This document shows positions 22,001 to 34,103 of a stretch of DNA of 64,000 nt, piece after piece (the stretch's first letter is position 1; each line of letters begins with the position of its first letter). The translations under genes and the position numbers were made by a program. Below the pieces are notes generated by a model. It was not told the DNA's origin. It did not search any database and saw nothing but the letters and a program-made list of their open reading frames with translations. The DNA lies in the NCBI RefSeq assembly GCF_003576645.1, contig NC_044918.1:26914316-26978315 (forward strand), read 5' to 3'. The DNA is from Ipomoea triloba. Taxonomy: Eukaryota > Streptophyta > Magnoliopsida > Solanales > Convolvulaceae.

Positions 22001-25000
22001 AACAAGTCAGACATTGCCCGAGAAACGCACAGATGGTTTTGACCCCAATGCCTATAAACTCCTGTTTAAAGCAGGCTTCGACCCCAAGGAACCGCAGAAA
22101 TTGGGTAGGCTCATTCCAGAGGCCGGTGGTAGAGGCAAGTCAAACCAGCAGGACCCACATGCACGCAAAGGATTAGGCTATGTCCCTCCCAAACCTGTGC
22201 GAATTTTTATAAACAGAGCTACAAGCAATTGTATATCTACAGATGAAGGTGAGTGTGATCCACAATTCACTCCTACCAATGGCAAAAGGAAGTCAGTCTT
22301 CAAGAGAATGGGGAAGATAGAGTCTCAGCGCTCAGTCTTTGATAGATTATGGTCAAACCCTCAAGCCCCTAAAAGAAAGTCAATCCATGATCGACTTGGA
22401 GTTGTCCAAGATGTGAAAAACAACGCAAGTCATCCTGTTGAAGCGGGACCTTCTAAAAGGCTTCGAAGCACGATTCCTTCTCGTATGAGACGAGAAACAG
22501 ATATTCATGTTTCATGCGGAGAAATGCTTAAAGTCCAACCTAGGACCATTGTACACACTCGTGTACAGAAAGGGGAGAATGAGGAAAGCATTGGCTCAAG
22601 TGATGATGTAGCACCACCTCAAGGCGAGGAGGCGTCGTCTTTCCACATCACTCTATGTGATGAGATCCCGATTGAGGGAGAGGACGCAGAAGAGGCACCC
22701 CACGAGCTAGAGGAAGGGGTACGAGCTGCAATAGACGAGTTAAAGGAGGTTGATCTAGGAACTCCTGAGAATCCTCGGCCTATCTTCATTAGTACACTTC
22801 TTTCTAATGAAGATGAAGAAATATATGTCGAATTACTAAAAGAGTACATTGATGTCTTCGCATGGATGTACAAGGAAATGCCAGGGTTAGACCCAAAGGT
22901 GGCAGTACACCGCCTGGCAGTGAAAAAGGCATGCCGTCCAGTCAAGCAAGCTCAACGGCGCTTTCGACCTGAACTTATTCCCTCAATTGAAGGAGAAGTC
23001 AACAAACTCATAGAGGCCGGATTTATTCGCGAAGTGAAATATCCAACTTGGATATCCAGCATTGTGCCCGTGCGCAAGAAGAACGGCCAAATTCGCGTAT
23101 GTGTAGACTTTCGGGACCTTAATGTTGCATGCCCAAAAGATGACTTTCCACTTCCCATAACAGAATTGATGATAGATGCTGTAACTGGGCATGAGATCAT
23201 GTCATTCATGGATGGCTCCTCTGGTTACAATCCGAACGCCTAAAGGCATCTATTGCTACAAAGTGATGCCCTTTGGTTTGAAAAATGCAGGTGCTACATA
23301 CCAAAGGGCTATGCAGAGAATATTTGATGACATGCTTCACAAAATGGTGGAATGCTACGTCGATGACTTGGTTGTGAAGTCAAAACTTCGCACAGATCAC
23401 TTGGGACATTTAAGAAAAGTCTTCGACCGCTTGCGAAAGTTTCAACTTAAGATGAATCCCTTGAAATGTGCTTTTGGGGTTGCTGCTGGGAAGTTTCTTG
23501 GGTTCACTGTTCGACATAGGGGCATCGAGATCGAACAAGCTAAGATCGATGCTATAATGAAGATGCCCGAACCACGAAACCTTCATGAGCTTAAGAGCTT
23601 ACAAGGGAAGTTAGCATACATTCGAAGGTTTATATCAAACCTGGCAGGAAGATGTCAACCCTTCAGTCGGCTAATGAAGAAGGGTACCCCGTTCGTATGG
23701 GACGAGGCGTGCAAGAATGCGTTTGAAAGTATCAAGTCATACTTGATGAAGCCGCCCGTGTTGACTGCTCCTATTCACGGTCGCCCACTGATCCTTTATA
23801 TCTCTGCCCAAGAAAGCTCTGTGGGTGCCCTGCTTGCTCAAGAAAATGACAACGGGAAAGAGAATGCCCTCTACTATCTCAGTAGAATGATGACCCCAAA
23901 TGAGTTAAAATACTCTCCAATTGAGAAGCTATGTTTGGCACTCGTGTTCGCCATTAAAAAGCTTAAACACTACTTTGAAGCTCACATCATTCAACTTGTG
24001 TCGAAAGCGAACCCGATAAAGTTTGTTATGGCAAAGGTCGTTCTCTCTGACCGCCTGGCAAGGTGGTATTTATTGTTTCAGCAGTTTGAAATCGTCTATG
24101 TGCCACAAAAGTCTGTCAAGGGGCAAGCTTTAGCTGATTTCTTAGCAGATCACCCAATACCAGCTGAATGGGAATTATCTGATGACCTACCTGATGAGGA
24201 TGTGCTTATCATCGAAGTCCTACCCCCATGGAAGATGTATTTTGATGGAGCTGCGCATAGAGGAGGGGCAGGAGCTGGAGTTGTGTTCATCACCCCGGAA
24301 GGTGAAGTGTTGCCATATTCATTCACCTTGACAGAGCCATGTTCAAACAATGTTGCTGAGTATCAAGCATTGATACTGGGACTAGAGATAGCAGTTGACA
24401 TGAAACAGCTAAGAATTAACATCTATGGAGATTCAAAGTTGGTCGTCAACCAAGTGATGGATCTATACGAAGTGAGGAAAACAGAGTTAGTCCCATATAA
24501 CAACTACGCAAAGATACTCATACAATGGTTGGGGGACGTCACGATTGAACATGTACCAAGGAAAGAGAACAAGCAAGCTGACGCCTTAGCCGCATTGGCT
24601 TCAACTATTGCTCATCCTAAAGCTCGAGTACAAGTATGTCAAAAGTGGGTAGTTCCACCTATCTTCAACGAAGATGGCTCAGTCGATGAAACTGTTGAAC
24701 TCCCTACTGCTTCCGTTTACGACATTGGCCAAGATGACTGGAGGCAGCCGTTGATTGACTACTTCACTGATGGGAAGTTACCAGAAGATCCTCGCAAAAG
24801 GGTGGATATAAAGCGCCGAGCTCCTCGCTTCATATACTATAATGAGACGTTGTATCGTCGTTCATTTGATGGAGTCTGGCTCCGATGTCTAGGAGAAGAA
24901 GAGGCATTACAAGCCATGCAAGAAGCTCATTCTGGGGTGTGTGGTGCACATCAGTCTGGCCCTAAGTTGCATTTCCACATTAAACGAATGGGTTATTATT

Positions 25001-25985
25001 GGCCTACAATGGTAAAGGATTGCATAGATTACGCTCGAAGGTGCCAAGCTTGTCAAGTTCATGCAAACTTTATCCATCAGCCACCAGAGCCTTTACACCC
25101 AACAGTCGCATCATGGCCGTTTGATGCTTGGGGACTTGATGTGGTTGGCCCAATTACGCCCAAGTCATCTGCAGGGCATACATACATATTGGCCGCCACC
25201 GACTACTTTTCAAAGTGGGCAGAAGCCGTGGCATTAAAAGAAGTAAAGAAGGAAAATGTGGCAGACTTCCTCCGTGTTCATATCATCTATCTGTTCGGCA
25301 TCCCACGATATATCTTGACTGATAATGGGAAACCCTTTGACAATAAATTGATGGACAAGATCTGCAAGCTGTTCGACTTTCAGCAGCGGAACTCATCAGC
25401 ATATTACGCAGCTGCGAATGGACTTGCGGAAGCTTTTAACAAGACCCTATGCAATCTATTGAAAAAAGTGGTCTCAAAATCGAAACGTGATTGGCATGAC
25501 AGAATGGAAGAAGCATTATGGGCATATAGAACCACATACCGCACACCTACTCAGAGCACTCCGTATTCTCTGGTGTATGGTGTGGAAGCAGTCTTGCCTC
25601 TAGAGCGCCAAATACCTTCTTTAAGGTTGGCCATACAAGAGGATCTCACTGATGAGGAAAATGCCAAGTTACGCTTGGTTGAGCTAGAAACCTTGGATGA
25701 AAAACGGCTGCAAGCTCAACAGAGCTTGGAATGCTATCAAGCTCGTATGTCAAGAGCCTTTAACAGAAGGGTGAGGACCCGTTCCTTTCAAATTGGTGAC
25801 AAAGTACTAGCTGTTCGAAGACCAATCATTGTGACACGAAAAACCGGCCACAAGTTCACTCCAAAATGGGATGGCCCCTATGTGGTTCAAGAAGTATACA
25901 CCGGTGGGGCTTACAAGTTGGTTAGTGAAGATGGTTTGAAGGTTGGTCCAATCAATGGAAGATTCCTAAAGCTCTACTACCCTTA
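19050..25985 (+). pseudogene. Tat-type Ty3-gypsy gag-pol, frameshifted in RT
   Basis: The start MASRKTYAQA at 19050 is chosen over an in-frame ATG in the LTR end. Order: gag capsid (about 19900-20400, FDWYTDLEHGCIDSWSDMER), aspartic protease LIDQGSSVNIL (about 21440), RT from about 22950 with active site YVDDLVVKS at 23356, RNase H, then a second archaeal-type RNase H (MYFDGAAHRGGAGAG, about 24230-24600) typical of Tat. Integrase follows, with HHCC zinc region, GLDVVG, TDNGKPF and NGLAEAFNKT acidic residues intact, ending at 25985. Between SSGYN (23231) and RTPKGIYCYK about a dozen codons of RT are missing and the frame shifts, so full-length pol cannot be made. Otherwise open for about 2300 codons. 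Confidence 0.95.
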
Positions 25986-25988
25986 AAC

Positions 25989-26420
25989 TTAGGGTATCAA
26001 CACAAGTCATAAACGCTCCTGGCCCGCATGAGTTAAAACTGCGAACGGTTTAAAAAAAAAAAATCATTTGAACTACGTTTGACTTGATCTCCTTCGCAGG
26101 AGTACGTAGGCAGCTTAGAAACACTTTCTCTTCTAAGTTCAGTCATAATTAAAATAAATCCTTTTATGTCAAGACCGTTTGAAACAACTTAGATTCATTG
26201 AAGTTTAGTCATTTCATTGTATGTTGTGATTTAAAGTAGATTCTCTCGTTAGTTGATTTCGAAGTGACTCATTTGGGGTTTATTCAAGCTTGTGAAAAGA
26301 AAAGAAAGTATATTGAACTTAACTCATGTCGAAATCTCGTTTCAAAAGAAAAGAACTCATACAAAGTCGAAATGAAAAAAAGTATAAACTAAAAGAGTAC
26401 GATATCTAAACATCAAAGAT
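25989..26420 (+). other. Tat post-pol non-coding region
   Basis: Contains the GAACTACGTTTGACTTGATC and AGTACGTAGGCAGC block (26070-26115), a conserved non-coding signature seen downstream of pol in many Tat elements. No ORF on either strand. Confidence 0.6.
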
Positions 26421-27190
26421 CTACACTATTCGAAAATTCATCAAATGTGCTTTGTCTGCTTCTAGATCTTTCTCCGCTAAGGAAAGCTTATCTTCATCTT
26501 CACTTGTCAACATGGGAGTCTCCTGAATGCGTTTCACTATTTCTTCGGCAGAAGTCACAACCTCTTGTGATGTGTCACGCAGTCCTTGAGCCTCAGTCAC
26601 AAGTTCTTGGAGCTTTGGCCTTTCGTCGTGGATCCTGGTCAACTCCTCCCTTGAATCCTTTATGGTTCTCTCAGCCTCCGTTATGGTTTTCTCTGCTTCC
26701 TTGATAGCTTCTTCTAGGAGGGTCACTCGTCCGTCAGAATCCTCAAGGATCTTTTGCTTCTCCGATAAAAGGATTTGAGTTTCAGAGAGCTTTTGTTGAG
26801 CATCCTTAAGAGCACTTCGCGCCGAACATAACTCCGCAACTTGAGTTTCAACTAGCATCGCTTCTGAGTGCTGGGACCGTATCTTATCATAATACTCAGC
26901 CTTCTTAAAGAAAACATCCACCCTGTTCTCTAATGATGACAGGTCTACCGCGTTATGTTTCATAAGTTGGATTTGTCTCTCAACACTTCCTTTGAAAGAA
27001 GAAACACTTTCAGCTGGAGTTTCCTTTAGGTTCTTGCAGATATCATTCCAAACGCATGCGATCATGGCCATATACTTTGACATGAAGGAATCTGCAATAG
27101 GAAGAATAGAGACATGAGACGGTTCCGGTCGTGCTCCTTTCTGAGGTGGGTTTGAGGGCAACGGTGATTGCTGAGATGCTGCCACTTGAT
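26421..27190 (-). CDS. Tat antisense ORF, C-terminal coiled-coil part
   Basis: Roughly 255 residues on the minus strand. They include ADSFMSKYMAMIACVWND, then from about residue 130 a long heptad-rich coiled coil (KDAQQKLSETQILLSEKQ, EEAIKEAEKTITEAERTI), ending at 26421. Tat elements are known to carry an antisense additional ORF between pol and the 3' LTR. Some of those encode a plant mobile domain plus coiled coil. The N-terminal side is lost at a microsatellite and a single N (27193), so no start codon is assigned. It is not an overlap of pol and has its own codon structure. Function is unknown. Confidence 0.65.
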
Positions 27191-27192
27191 TA

Positions 27193-27193
27193 N

Positions 27194-27227
<34 letters not shown>

Positions 27228-27460
27228 CATGATCTAAGATATAATATAATAATAATAATTAACTTTGTTGTTAGAGTTATGAAAATTAAGAGAGCAAAAC
27301 ACAAAAGATTAAAAGAAAAGAAAAAACGTGAAAACAAGATGAAAAAAAAAAATATACAAAAGAAATTAAAAAAAACGCAACAGAAAGAAAAAAAAAGAAA
27401 ACAAAAAGGTTGAAAAGAAAAAGAAAAGAAAAAAAGACACAAAAATGAAAATGGATGAAA
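27193..27460. repeat. Contig join, (TTA)n and A-rich low complexity
   Basis: A single N at 27193, then about 11 ATT units and a long A/AAAG-rich run to about 27460. Lys/Phe-only ORFs here are artefacts. The interval 27461-27823 holds no recognisable gene. Confidence 0.85.
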
Positions 27461-27823
27461 AAAACGAAGCATAAAAGCATAATACACAAATGTATATATG
27501 ATACTAGATATGCATGTATCTTTGGTCAGTGGTTTAGACGTGTGTACGTGGCTATCTATGTCAAGTCTCCATCAAACTTAAAGTATGTCCCAATTTGCAA
27601 GAGAAAGGGGTGCATGCGGAGGACAGGAGGCCACGTATCCAAATTGCTTTAGCTCATTTCCTCTAAAAAGTAAAAGCAGGAGTCCAGTCTTTTATCATAG
27701 AGCGCAGCTCTGATCAGCAGCAGCGATGGCAGTCTCGGAGCAATAAATTTTCGCTGAGTTTGGGAAACTTGGCGATGGTAACAGCGACACGGATACAAGC
27801 AAAGCAATATTATTATGGAGACT

Positions 27824-28270
27824 TCATACGGGAGACCCAACAGCATCGACTTCCAGCAAGGCCAATGAAGCAATGTAAACAACAGTTGGTGGTCGAACGA
27901 CGATTTCTGCGGCCTCCAACGATTTCCCATTGCTCTTCCCTAATTTTTCCACTCCGATGGAAACCCACTCTCTGGCAGTATCATAGATATTGCACTCTGG
28001 TGGTTGTTCCATGGAGTGGTGAGCTTCTCGGTCGTCGGCGGCCTTTGGACTCAACACCGGCGATTCGCAATCATTGATTTCTGCCACTCCGATGGAAACC
28101 CACTCTCTGGCAGTATCATAGATATTGCACTCTGGCGGTTGTTCCATGGAGTGGTGAGCTTCTCGGTCGTCGGCGGCCTCTGGACTCAACACCGGCGATT
28201 CGCAATCATCGATTTCTGCGAAGAACTCTGGCAAGGGTTTCTCCTTCAACGAAGGTAATTCGCCAGCCAT
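27824..28270 (-). CDS. Tat antisense ORF, N-terminal part with 45-residue repeat
   Basis: Start taken at MAGELPSLKEKPLPEFFAEI (28270); an upstream in-frame ATG lies at 28330. Two in-frame 135 bp direct repeats (27949-28083 and 28084-28218) encode DCESPVLSPEAADDREAHHS followed by MEQPPECNIYDTAREW. The following sequence (KSLEAAEI) may lead into a plant-mobile-domain-like region, but the frame ends at 27824. With the coiled-coil ORF at 26421-27190 it probably represents one decayed antisense gene. A TATA box is at 28564-28571. Confidence 0.5.
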   Translation of the reverse strand: MAGELPSLKEKPLPEFFAEIDDCESPVLSPEAADDREAHHSMEQPPECNIYDTAREWVSIGVAEINDCESPVLSPKAADDREAHHSMEQPPECNIYDTAREWVSIGVEKLGKSNGKSLEAAEIVVRPPTVVYIASLALLEVDAVGSPV

Positions 28271-28563
28271 CTTGCTCTCGGATTCGTGCACTGTAGGTGG
28301 GAACCCACCCGCCGGCGATACCGTTGGCACCGCGCTCCGGTGGTTGTCCCACGATACGGGCAGTTACTCTTCTAAGTTGTATGGTTTTTTTTTTTTTCTG
28401 AATCCTCTCCTTGTTCTTACGGATGAGATACATATGGGGGAGACGAAAATAAAAAAATCGCAAGTAATTTACCTGATTGAGAAGTAGATCGCCAATGCCC
28501 TTTCTTGTTCTTTCTCGATTCTTTGTTTCGTCGATTGCTGTGGGTTTGGAGGTATTGAAGCGG

Positions 28564-28571
28564 TATTTATA
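28564..28571 (-). promoter_or_regulatory. TATA box of the Tat antisense gene
   Basis: Minus-strand TATAAATA in context CACTATAAATACC, upstream of the antisense ORF. Between them, minus-strand sequence near 28460 reads CAATCAGGTAAATT, a plausible 5' splice donor, so a leader intron is possible. Confidence 0.5.
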
Positions 28572-29029
28572 GTGTACTGTCAGGAAGTGTTGGAGTTGGA
28601 CTACACTCCTAATGTTATCATGATTGAGCAAAATAGTTGGATAATTAGGTTTGAGTTTTGCTGAAATCACGTATGAGATACGCAGGAGCCTTAATTCTGT
28701 TATGTCATCCCACTGTTAGTGTTGAAGAAGAATTTAAATGTCACTAGACCCTAATTTCGTTTGGGGTTAGTTTAGCTCCAGTATGACTCAACTTGATCCA
28801 ATGATTTTGGGCTGTCCAAGCACATAATTGGGCTTATAGAATTAAAAGCTACCATGCCAATTTAACCTTTTGGTTTTGGGTTCGTGAAATATCAAGTATA
28901 CATTGGGCTCAAGGAGTTTAGATGCACAATAACAAACTTAAAATACTATCTGTTAAAAAGGGGGGGCTATTTGTTAAGTTTCGAGACTTCCTCGCTCCAA
29001 GTACATCAAGCAGCATGTCTCGACGAGTC

Positions 29030-29043
29030 TCGAGGGGGCAATT
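29030..29043 (+). promoter_or_regulatory. Polypurine tract of the Tat element
   Basis: CGAGGGGGCAATT immediately before the 3' LTR, the plus-strand priming site. Confidence 0.8.
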
Positions 29044-29820
29044 TGTAGACACAGAAAATTTGAACTCAAAAATGGACCGATTAAATTATTATTGGGCCTA
29101 ATGTTGAGATTGATTATTGGATCAATTTAATTAATTGGGTCATGATGATTAAATTGATTTAATTAGCCCAATTAAAAATTGATGTTGGGTCATTGAATTA
29201 ATTGATTAATGGGCCAAGCCCGATTCATATTTGAATTTAATAATAATTATAATTATAATTTAAATATAATTTTATTATATTTGAATTTAATAATTATAAT
29301 TAATTTGAATTTGAATTAGATGATAGAGTTTTGAACCTGGACTTGATTATGGCAATGTTCATTCCCTTTATTAATTAATTAATTATTTAATTAATTAATT
29401 AGGGAGTTTGTTGAGGGAAGTTGGTTGCACACTCCACTATAAATAGAGCCCCTCATTTCACATTTAAAAGACACCCTTGAAGATTGAAGACTTGAGAGCT
29501 TTTGAAGGCATTGAAGGCATTCTGAAGCAGTTGAAGACTTGAAGTATTTTGACGGTTCTTGTTGAAGATTACGCCCTTGAATCCCGGAAGGCTACGCCAT
29601 TTGAATCCCGGAAGCTACGCCGTTTGAATCCCGGAAGCTACGCCAATTGAATCCCGGAGGCTACGCTATTTGAATCCCGGAGGATACGCCACTTGAAACC
29701 CGGAGGCACTTCAGTAAAACACGTCAGTGAAGAATTAGAGGACTATACAGAGATTTTGTACCCGCACCTTCAATTACACACACATTGTAACCCGATATTG
29801 TGAATATATACAATTTCGAA
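29044..29820 (+). mobile_element. 3' LTR of Tat element, last ~15 bp missing
   Basis: Matches the 5' LTR from TGTAGACACAG to CAATTTCGAA, with six rather than five 25 bp repeats. It stops before the final TTTTTTGTGTTTACA, and LINE sequence resumes at once. The target duplication is therefore lost. Confidence 0.95.
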
Positions 29821-30113
29821 TGCCGCAACGAACTCCCCTTCAATTCCGGTGAAAAGAGTACTGCTCTGAAGGACGCCTTTAAGGTTGCAGCATGGTAACC
29901 AACATCGATGAAGCATTATGAAATCGTCGACACCAATTGCTCTGGAACAGCAGTGGCAACTGGAGCTGACAAGGATGTAGGGCTGGACACGTGGGGGTTG
30001 TGAATCATATCCCAAGCATGAAGAGCGGATGTCGCTGTTCTCGTGACTGCCCTTGGCAACGAAACAGAAGGCAACCATTCCTGTGGATGTACATAGTATG
30101 TTAAGTGGTACAA
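29821..30113 (-). pseudogene. LINE RNase H N-terminal fragment
   Basis: Minus-strand reading gives QEWLPSVSLPRAVTRTATSA, then in another frame TGIEGEFVAA, the region that precedes SPLMAEAEAC in plant LINE RNase H domains. It continues at 18211 leftwards; together they are one LINE interrupted by the Tat element. The interval is frameshifted. Confidence 0.7.
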
Positions 30114-31794
30114 TTGTGTGATATTATAAATCTATTGATATATTTTGAAGAAGAGTAAATGTGTTATGTGTTTTGGAGGACAATATATTTTTATAAATTA
30201 CAAATATGTTTTTGAGAAAAATATTTTGAGGAATTATTGGAGAAATAAAATCTTTTGAGTAAGAGATATTTTGAGGAATTTGTATTACCTCTATATTATG
30301 GACTAAAAATGATTTTGGATAAATTATGTGGAGAAATATATGTTTTGAATTTTGTCATATGAATGTGAAAATGATGAAGTGGGTTTAGTCTTGTGTGGTT
30401 GAAGTTTTTCGTGCTTTGCTTCTATTTCCGGCCGGGATAGATAGTAGACTTTAGGAAAGTGAGTGTGTGCGCGATAGCGGCCTCTCACGAGTCCAACTCA
30501 TCTACATCTCCACCCTCTATCCGAAAGGATGAGGTCCGAGAGGAGTGGTAGGCAAGGTGTTCGATAAAATGCCTCAACCGAATGGGGATTGAGAGTCCAA
30601 GTGTGACGTCACTTGGTATTGATACCGTGACTCCCGAGTTCATTCCCGAAACTCATTTCCACATTCCCTTTGGATAATCAATCGTTTGGACTAACTAAGT
30701 CACACACCCCCTTGTCCCTTTTCAATTTGTTTTGTACCCTTTAAACCCATGCTTATTATTCTCTTGTTCTTAGCTAGTTCTTGTAACTCTTACATCTTAA
30801 CCTCCTAAATGCCAACACCAATTCACTCCAATTTGTCATCCTTGAGAGACACGACATTCAGAGACTTTTCCTCGTTTTACCACCTTCACATTCACCCACA
30901 CTAAAACTCACAACATCATGTGGTGTTCAGTAAAAGAGAATTACTGTTCATATGGGTTAATTACTACTCATTAAGCTTGAAATCCCATGAGGGTCTATCA
31001 CATAGGTTATGATCCAGTTTCCAATTATTGTTAAGGGTAGCTGGTGCTACTTGGATCATATACTACCTAGTGGCTTGGAATCCGCATAGGTTTTAGTCCA
31101 GATTTGAAATGGATTTTGAAGAGATGGGTTAATCCTCCATACATAAATATTAATTTTCCATGTGAATGTATGAATATTGATTTTTGAAAAGTGTATCTCC
31201 CGTTCTCCACATATATTTTTGAAAAGTATAATATTATATTGTGTTTGTGTAAGGTTACAAAATAATCTATTTTGAGAATATTATTATATTATTTTATGCA
31301 CATTTGAATATACGATTTTTGAAAAGAGTATACGAGTTTTGAAAATAAATATAAATCCAAAACTTATTTTACAGGGTGGAGTAAACCTTACTTAGCAATG
31401 TTTTGCTAACCCTATTTGTTTTGTATGTTTTATAAATGTGGTTTATTCCGAAGTTGAGTATGTGGCTGTTTGAAGAGGGTGTGGTAGTAGATTGCATCAG
31501 TTGTTATAGAACTTTATTTTGAGGAGAAGAGTTTAGACTTGTAATAAATGTTGGTATTATTATTTTGTTATGACAATGTTTTGGGTTTTAAAAGCCTTGC
31601 ATCTATTCTTGATATAGGTTAAATGTGGCGATAACATCCTATAAGAGTGGAGTTTCAATTATGAATTGTTTAAGACCTGAAATAATGAAGTTCTATTTAT
31701 AAAGAATTCTTTTTTTAGTATTTCCATTTATAGTAAGTATTGAATTTTAAAGATATTTAAGGAAAGTTTTGGAGAATGAAATTTGGGGGGTTAC
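30114..31794 (+). mobile_element. Tekay-like LTR with embedded Athila LTR fragment
   Basis: Ends ATTTGGGGGGTTACA at 31794, the usual Tekay LTR terminus. The ACCTTACTTAGCAATGTTTT region near 31390 fits that family. Within it, about 30393-30905 is homologous to 10553-11100 of the solo Athila LTR (GCGATAGCGGCC, GAGGTCCGAGAGGAGTGGTA, GTGTGACGTCACTTGG). No coding content. Confidence 0.6.
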
Positions 31795-32310
31795 ATCAGC
31801 GCCCCTCCACCGCCTCTTCACTGCTACAGCTCATTCTCACTCTCACTGTCTCAGATCTAAAACCACCGCTCCACCACCACAGGCGCCGACGCCACCATCA
31901 CAGCTCACTCTGTCAATCTCCTTCGTCGACCGCGACCCCTGTGATGCTGCCATGCCGTTGCCGCCACAACCACCGTCTCACCTACAATGCGATGCCGACG
32001 CTACCACCACCGCAGCTGATACCTCTGCCCTAGCCACTGTCGGTCGCTGCCTCCACGTACTGCCAACTACTGTTTTTTTTTAATAAAATGGTTAACAATA
32101 CATTTGTTTTTTATTATTATTTAGATAAATTAAATGTGATATTTTATGATTTGTAGAAATTTTATTTCAAATTTATCGTTGGTAATTTTGCACAATGACC
32201 TATGTATTTAGTGATTTGGATGAGGTATGCATTCTTATATTTAGTTAATTATTTAGTTAGTTTTCATTTTTTATATTTAAAATGTTATTATAATTACAAT
32301 TTTATATTTG
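31795..32310 (+). other. GC-rich CAC-repeat block then AT-rich spacer
   Basis: 31795-32080 is rich in CACCACC/GCCGCC triplets and gives two overlapping low-complexity ORFs without a domain. 32081-32310 is AT-rich. It may be the 5' part of the protease-like gene that follows. Confidence 0.35.
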
Positions 32311-33599
32311 TAGAGTTCACCAAAACAAAATAAGAACTCAAGAGATCAAAGTGGTGAACTATCTGGTACTGGTACACGAGCTCCCATTGTTGGCGATGAT
32401 ATCTTATAGCACTTGGGGGACAATTGCAAGTACTTAGTCAGTTTGTTGATATCATTTTCACTCTACATTGATTTGGAGATAGATCAGATAATCTTCCACC
32501 ATGTAAACACACACTCTACTTTTGAGATGATAGATGATATAAAGGATTTGATGACGATGAATTGGCTTCACGTCTCAGTCATACAAGTGTTTATATTGTA
32601 AGTTTTTTTTTAATTATATATATATATATATATATTTATTTATTTATTTATTTATTTATGTTTATTGAAATTTCTTATTATTTTTTAATTTTCAGATTTC
32701 TTAATCGGTTGCGCAATTAGTTTCAAGTCATGTCAATCGGGTTTGTCTGCCCGACTCAGATTTCAAAGGATATGGTTAATCGGAATGTCCCGCTGTTACG
32801 TCATATTTCATCCATGGAGTAGCACAAAAATAAACAATTTATTTTAGCACCATATCATCAAGAGTAAGAAAATTGTTCTTTTACTTTACTAGTATAACTT
32901 AAAACTTTATTTGAAGTATTAGATATTAAACATTTAATATGTATGTGTGTTTTGTATAATGTAGATCTCATTGGTTACTCTTGGTGATTTGCATACGCTC
33001 AAAAAGTATATATGTCTTGGATTCCTTGCCTTGTGGTCGCATCATTGAAATTAAAGTTACTCTGAATATGTAAGTAGATTCTTTATTATTAATATAAGTA
33101 TTTTAACTTCTATTATATTATTTATAAATTTTTATGTATGTTTATAATAAATATAGGGCATTTTGCTTTGTTCCTACGAATGGACGGGTTAGAACATTAA
33201 TTGGAAGCAATGCAAATATGTATGAAAATTGAATTAAGTTTTAGTGTGATATTTTGAATTACAATAAATTGTTTAAATGACTAAAATATATATATGTATT
33301 TTGTAGTGTCCGATACAATCGGAAAATGTAAAATGTGGATATTATATCATGTGTTACATGTTTGACATCATGACAAAATATTGATCTTTGATTATTTAGA
33401 TGAGGTTTAGATGAGGTAAGTGAATTTAAATAGAATTATGTATAGTTAAATTATATTTTATTAATTAAAAGATTTAATAATTTTATTAATTAAATTATTT
33501 TGTAGGCATTTCCAAGAAATAATTCATACTCTATCAACAAAATAAATGAGATCCAAGAGCTATGTGCAAAATACTTCTTAAAAGAATACGTGTTATGAT
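32311..33599 (+). pseudogene. Decayed Ulp1-type (C48) cysteine protease gene
   Basis: Exon-like blocks separated by AT-rich introns: DLEIDQIIFHHVNTHSTFEM and MTMNWLHVSVIQVFIL (32460-32598), SIGFVCPTQISKDM (about 32732), NKQFILAPYH (about 32835), SKSIYVLDSLPCGRIIEIKV (about 33000-33060), CPIQSENVKCGYYIMCYM (about 33305-33360), then NEIQELCAKYFLKEYVL (about 33548-33598). The sequence LDSLP and a QSxNVxCGYY cysteine motif fit the Ulp1/SENP protease fold, often carried by plant MULE and CACTA transposons. A TAG follows GDDIL at about 32408, and other frames are broken. It is a transposon-captured or host-derived remnant; no function expected. Confidence 0.6.
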
Positions 33600-33675
33600 A
33601 AATTAAAGTATTTTATTGATGATATTATTGTGTTGAAAGTATTGATAATATAATATTGTGTTTGTTTAATTTGAT

Positions 33676-34053
33676 AATGGGCATGTTTGGTTCAAGGCGG
33701 ATCAGCCATTTCAGCTTTTTGGCCAAGGTCAAAACGCTGAAAAAGTTGTTTTGTTAATGACAATTTGGAGCAGTGATTTGCTCCAAATCGCCAAATTTGC
33801 AACTGCAGCGTGTGCAAATGATATTTTAAAAATCTTTCCCCAAAATGCCCTTAACATATAATTAAAAAAAAATTAACTTCCGGTTTGCCCACTAAGTGAG
33901 GCGGTGGGCAAACTGTTCAAAAAAATGGAGCCTTGAGGATAGGAGCCTCAAGGCTCCATTCCCCACTTATCCCACATCAGAAATAAAATTACGAAAGGGG
34001 AGCCACTATGCGGCTCCCCCCCCCCCTCCCTCACCATCCCCCTTTTTTAACAG

Positions 34054-34103
<50 letters not shown>

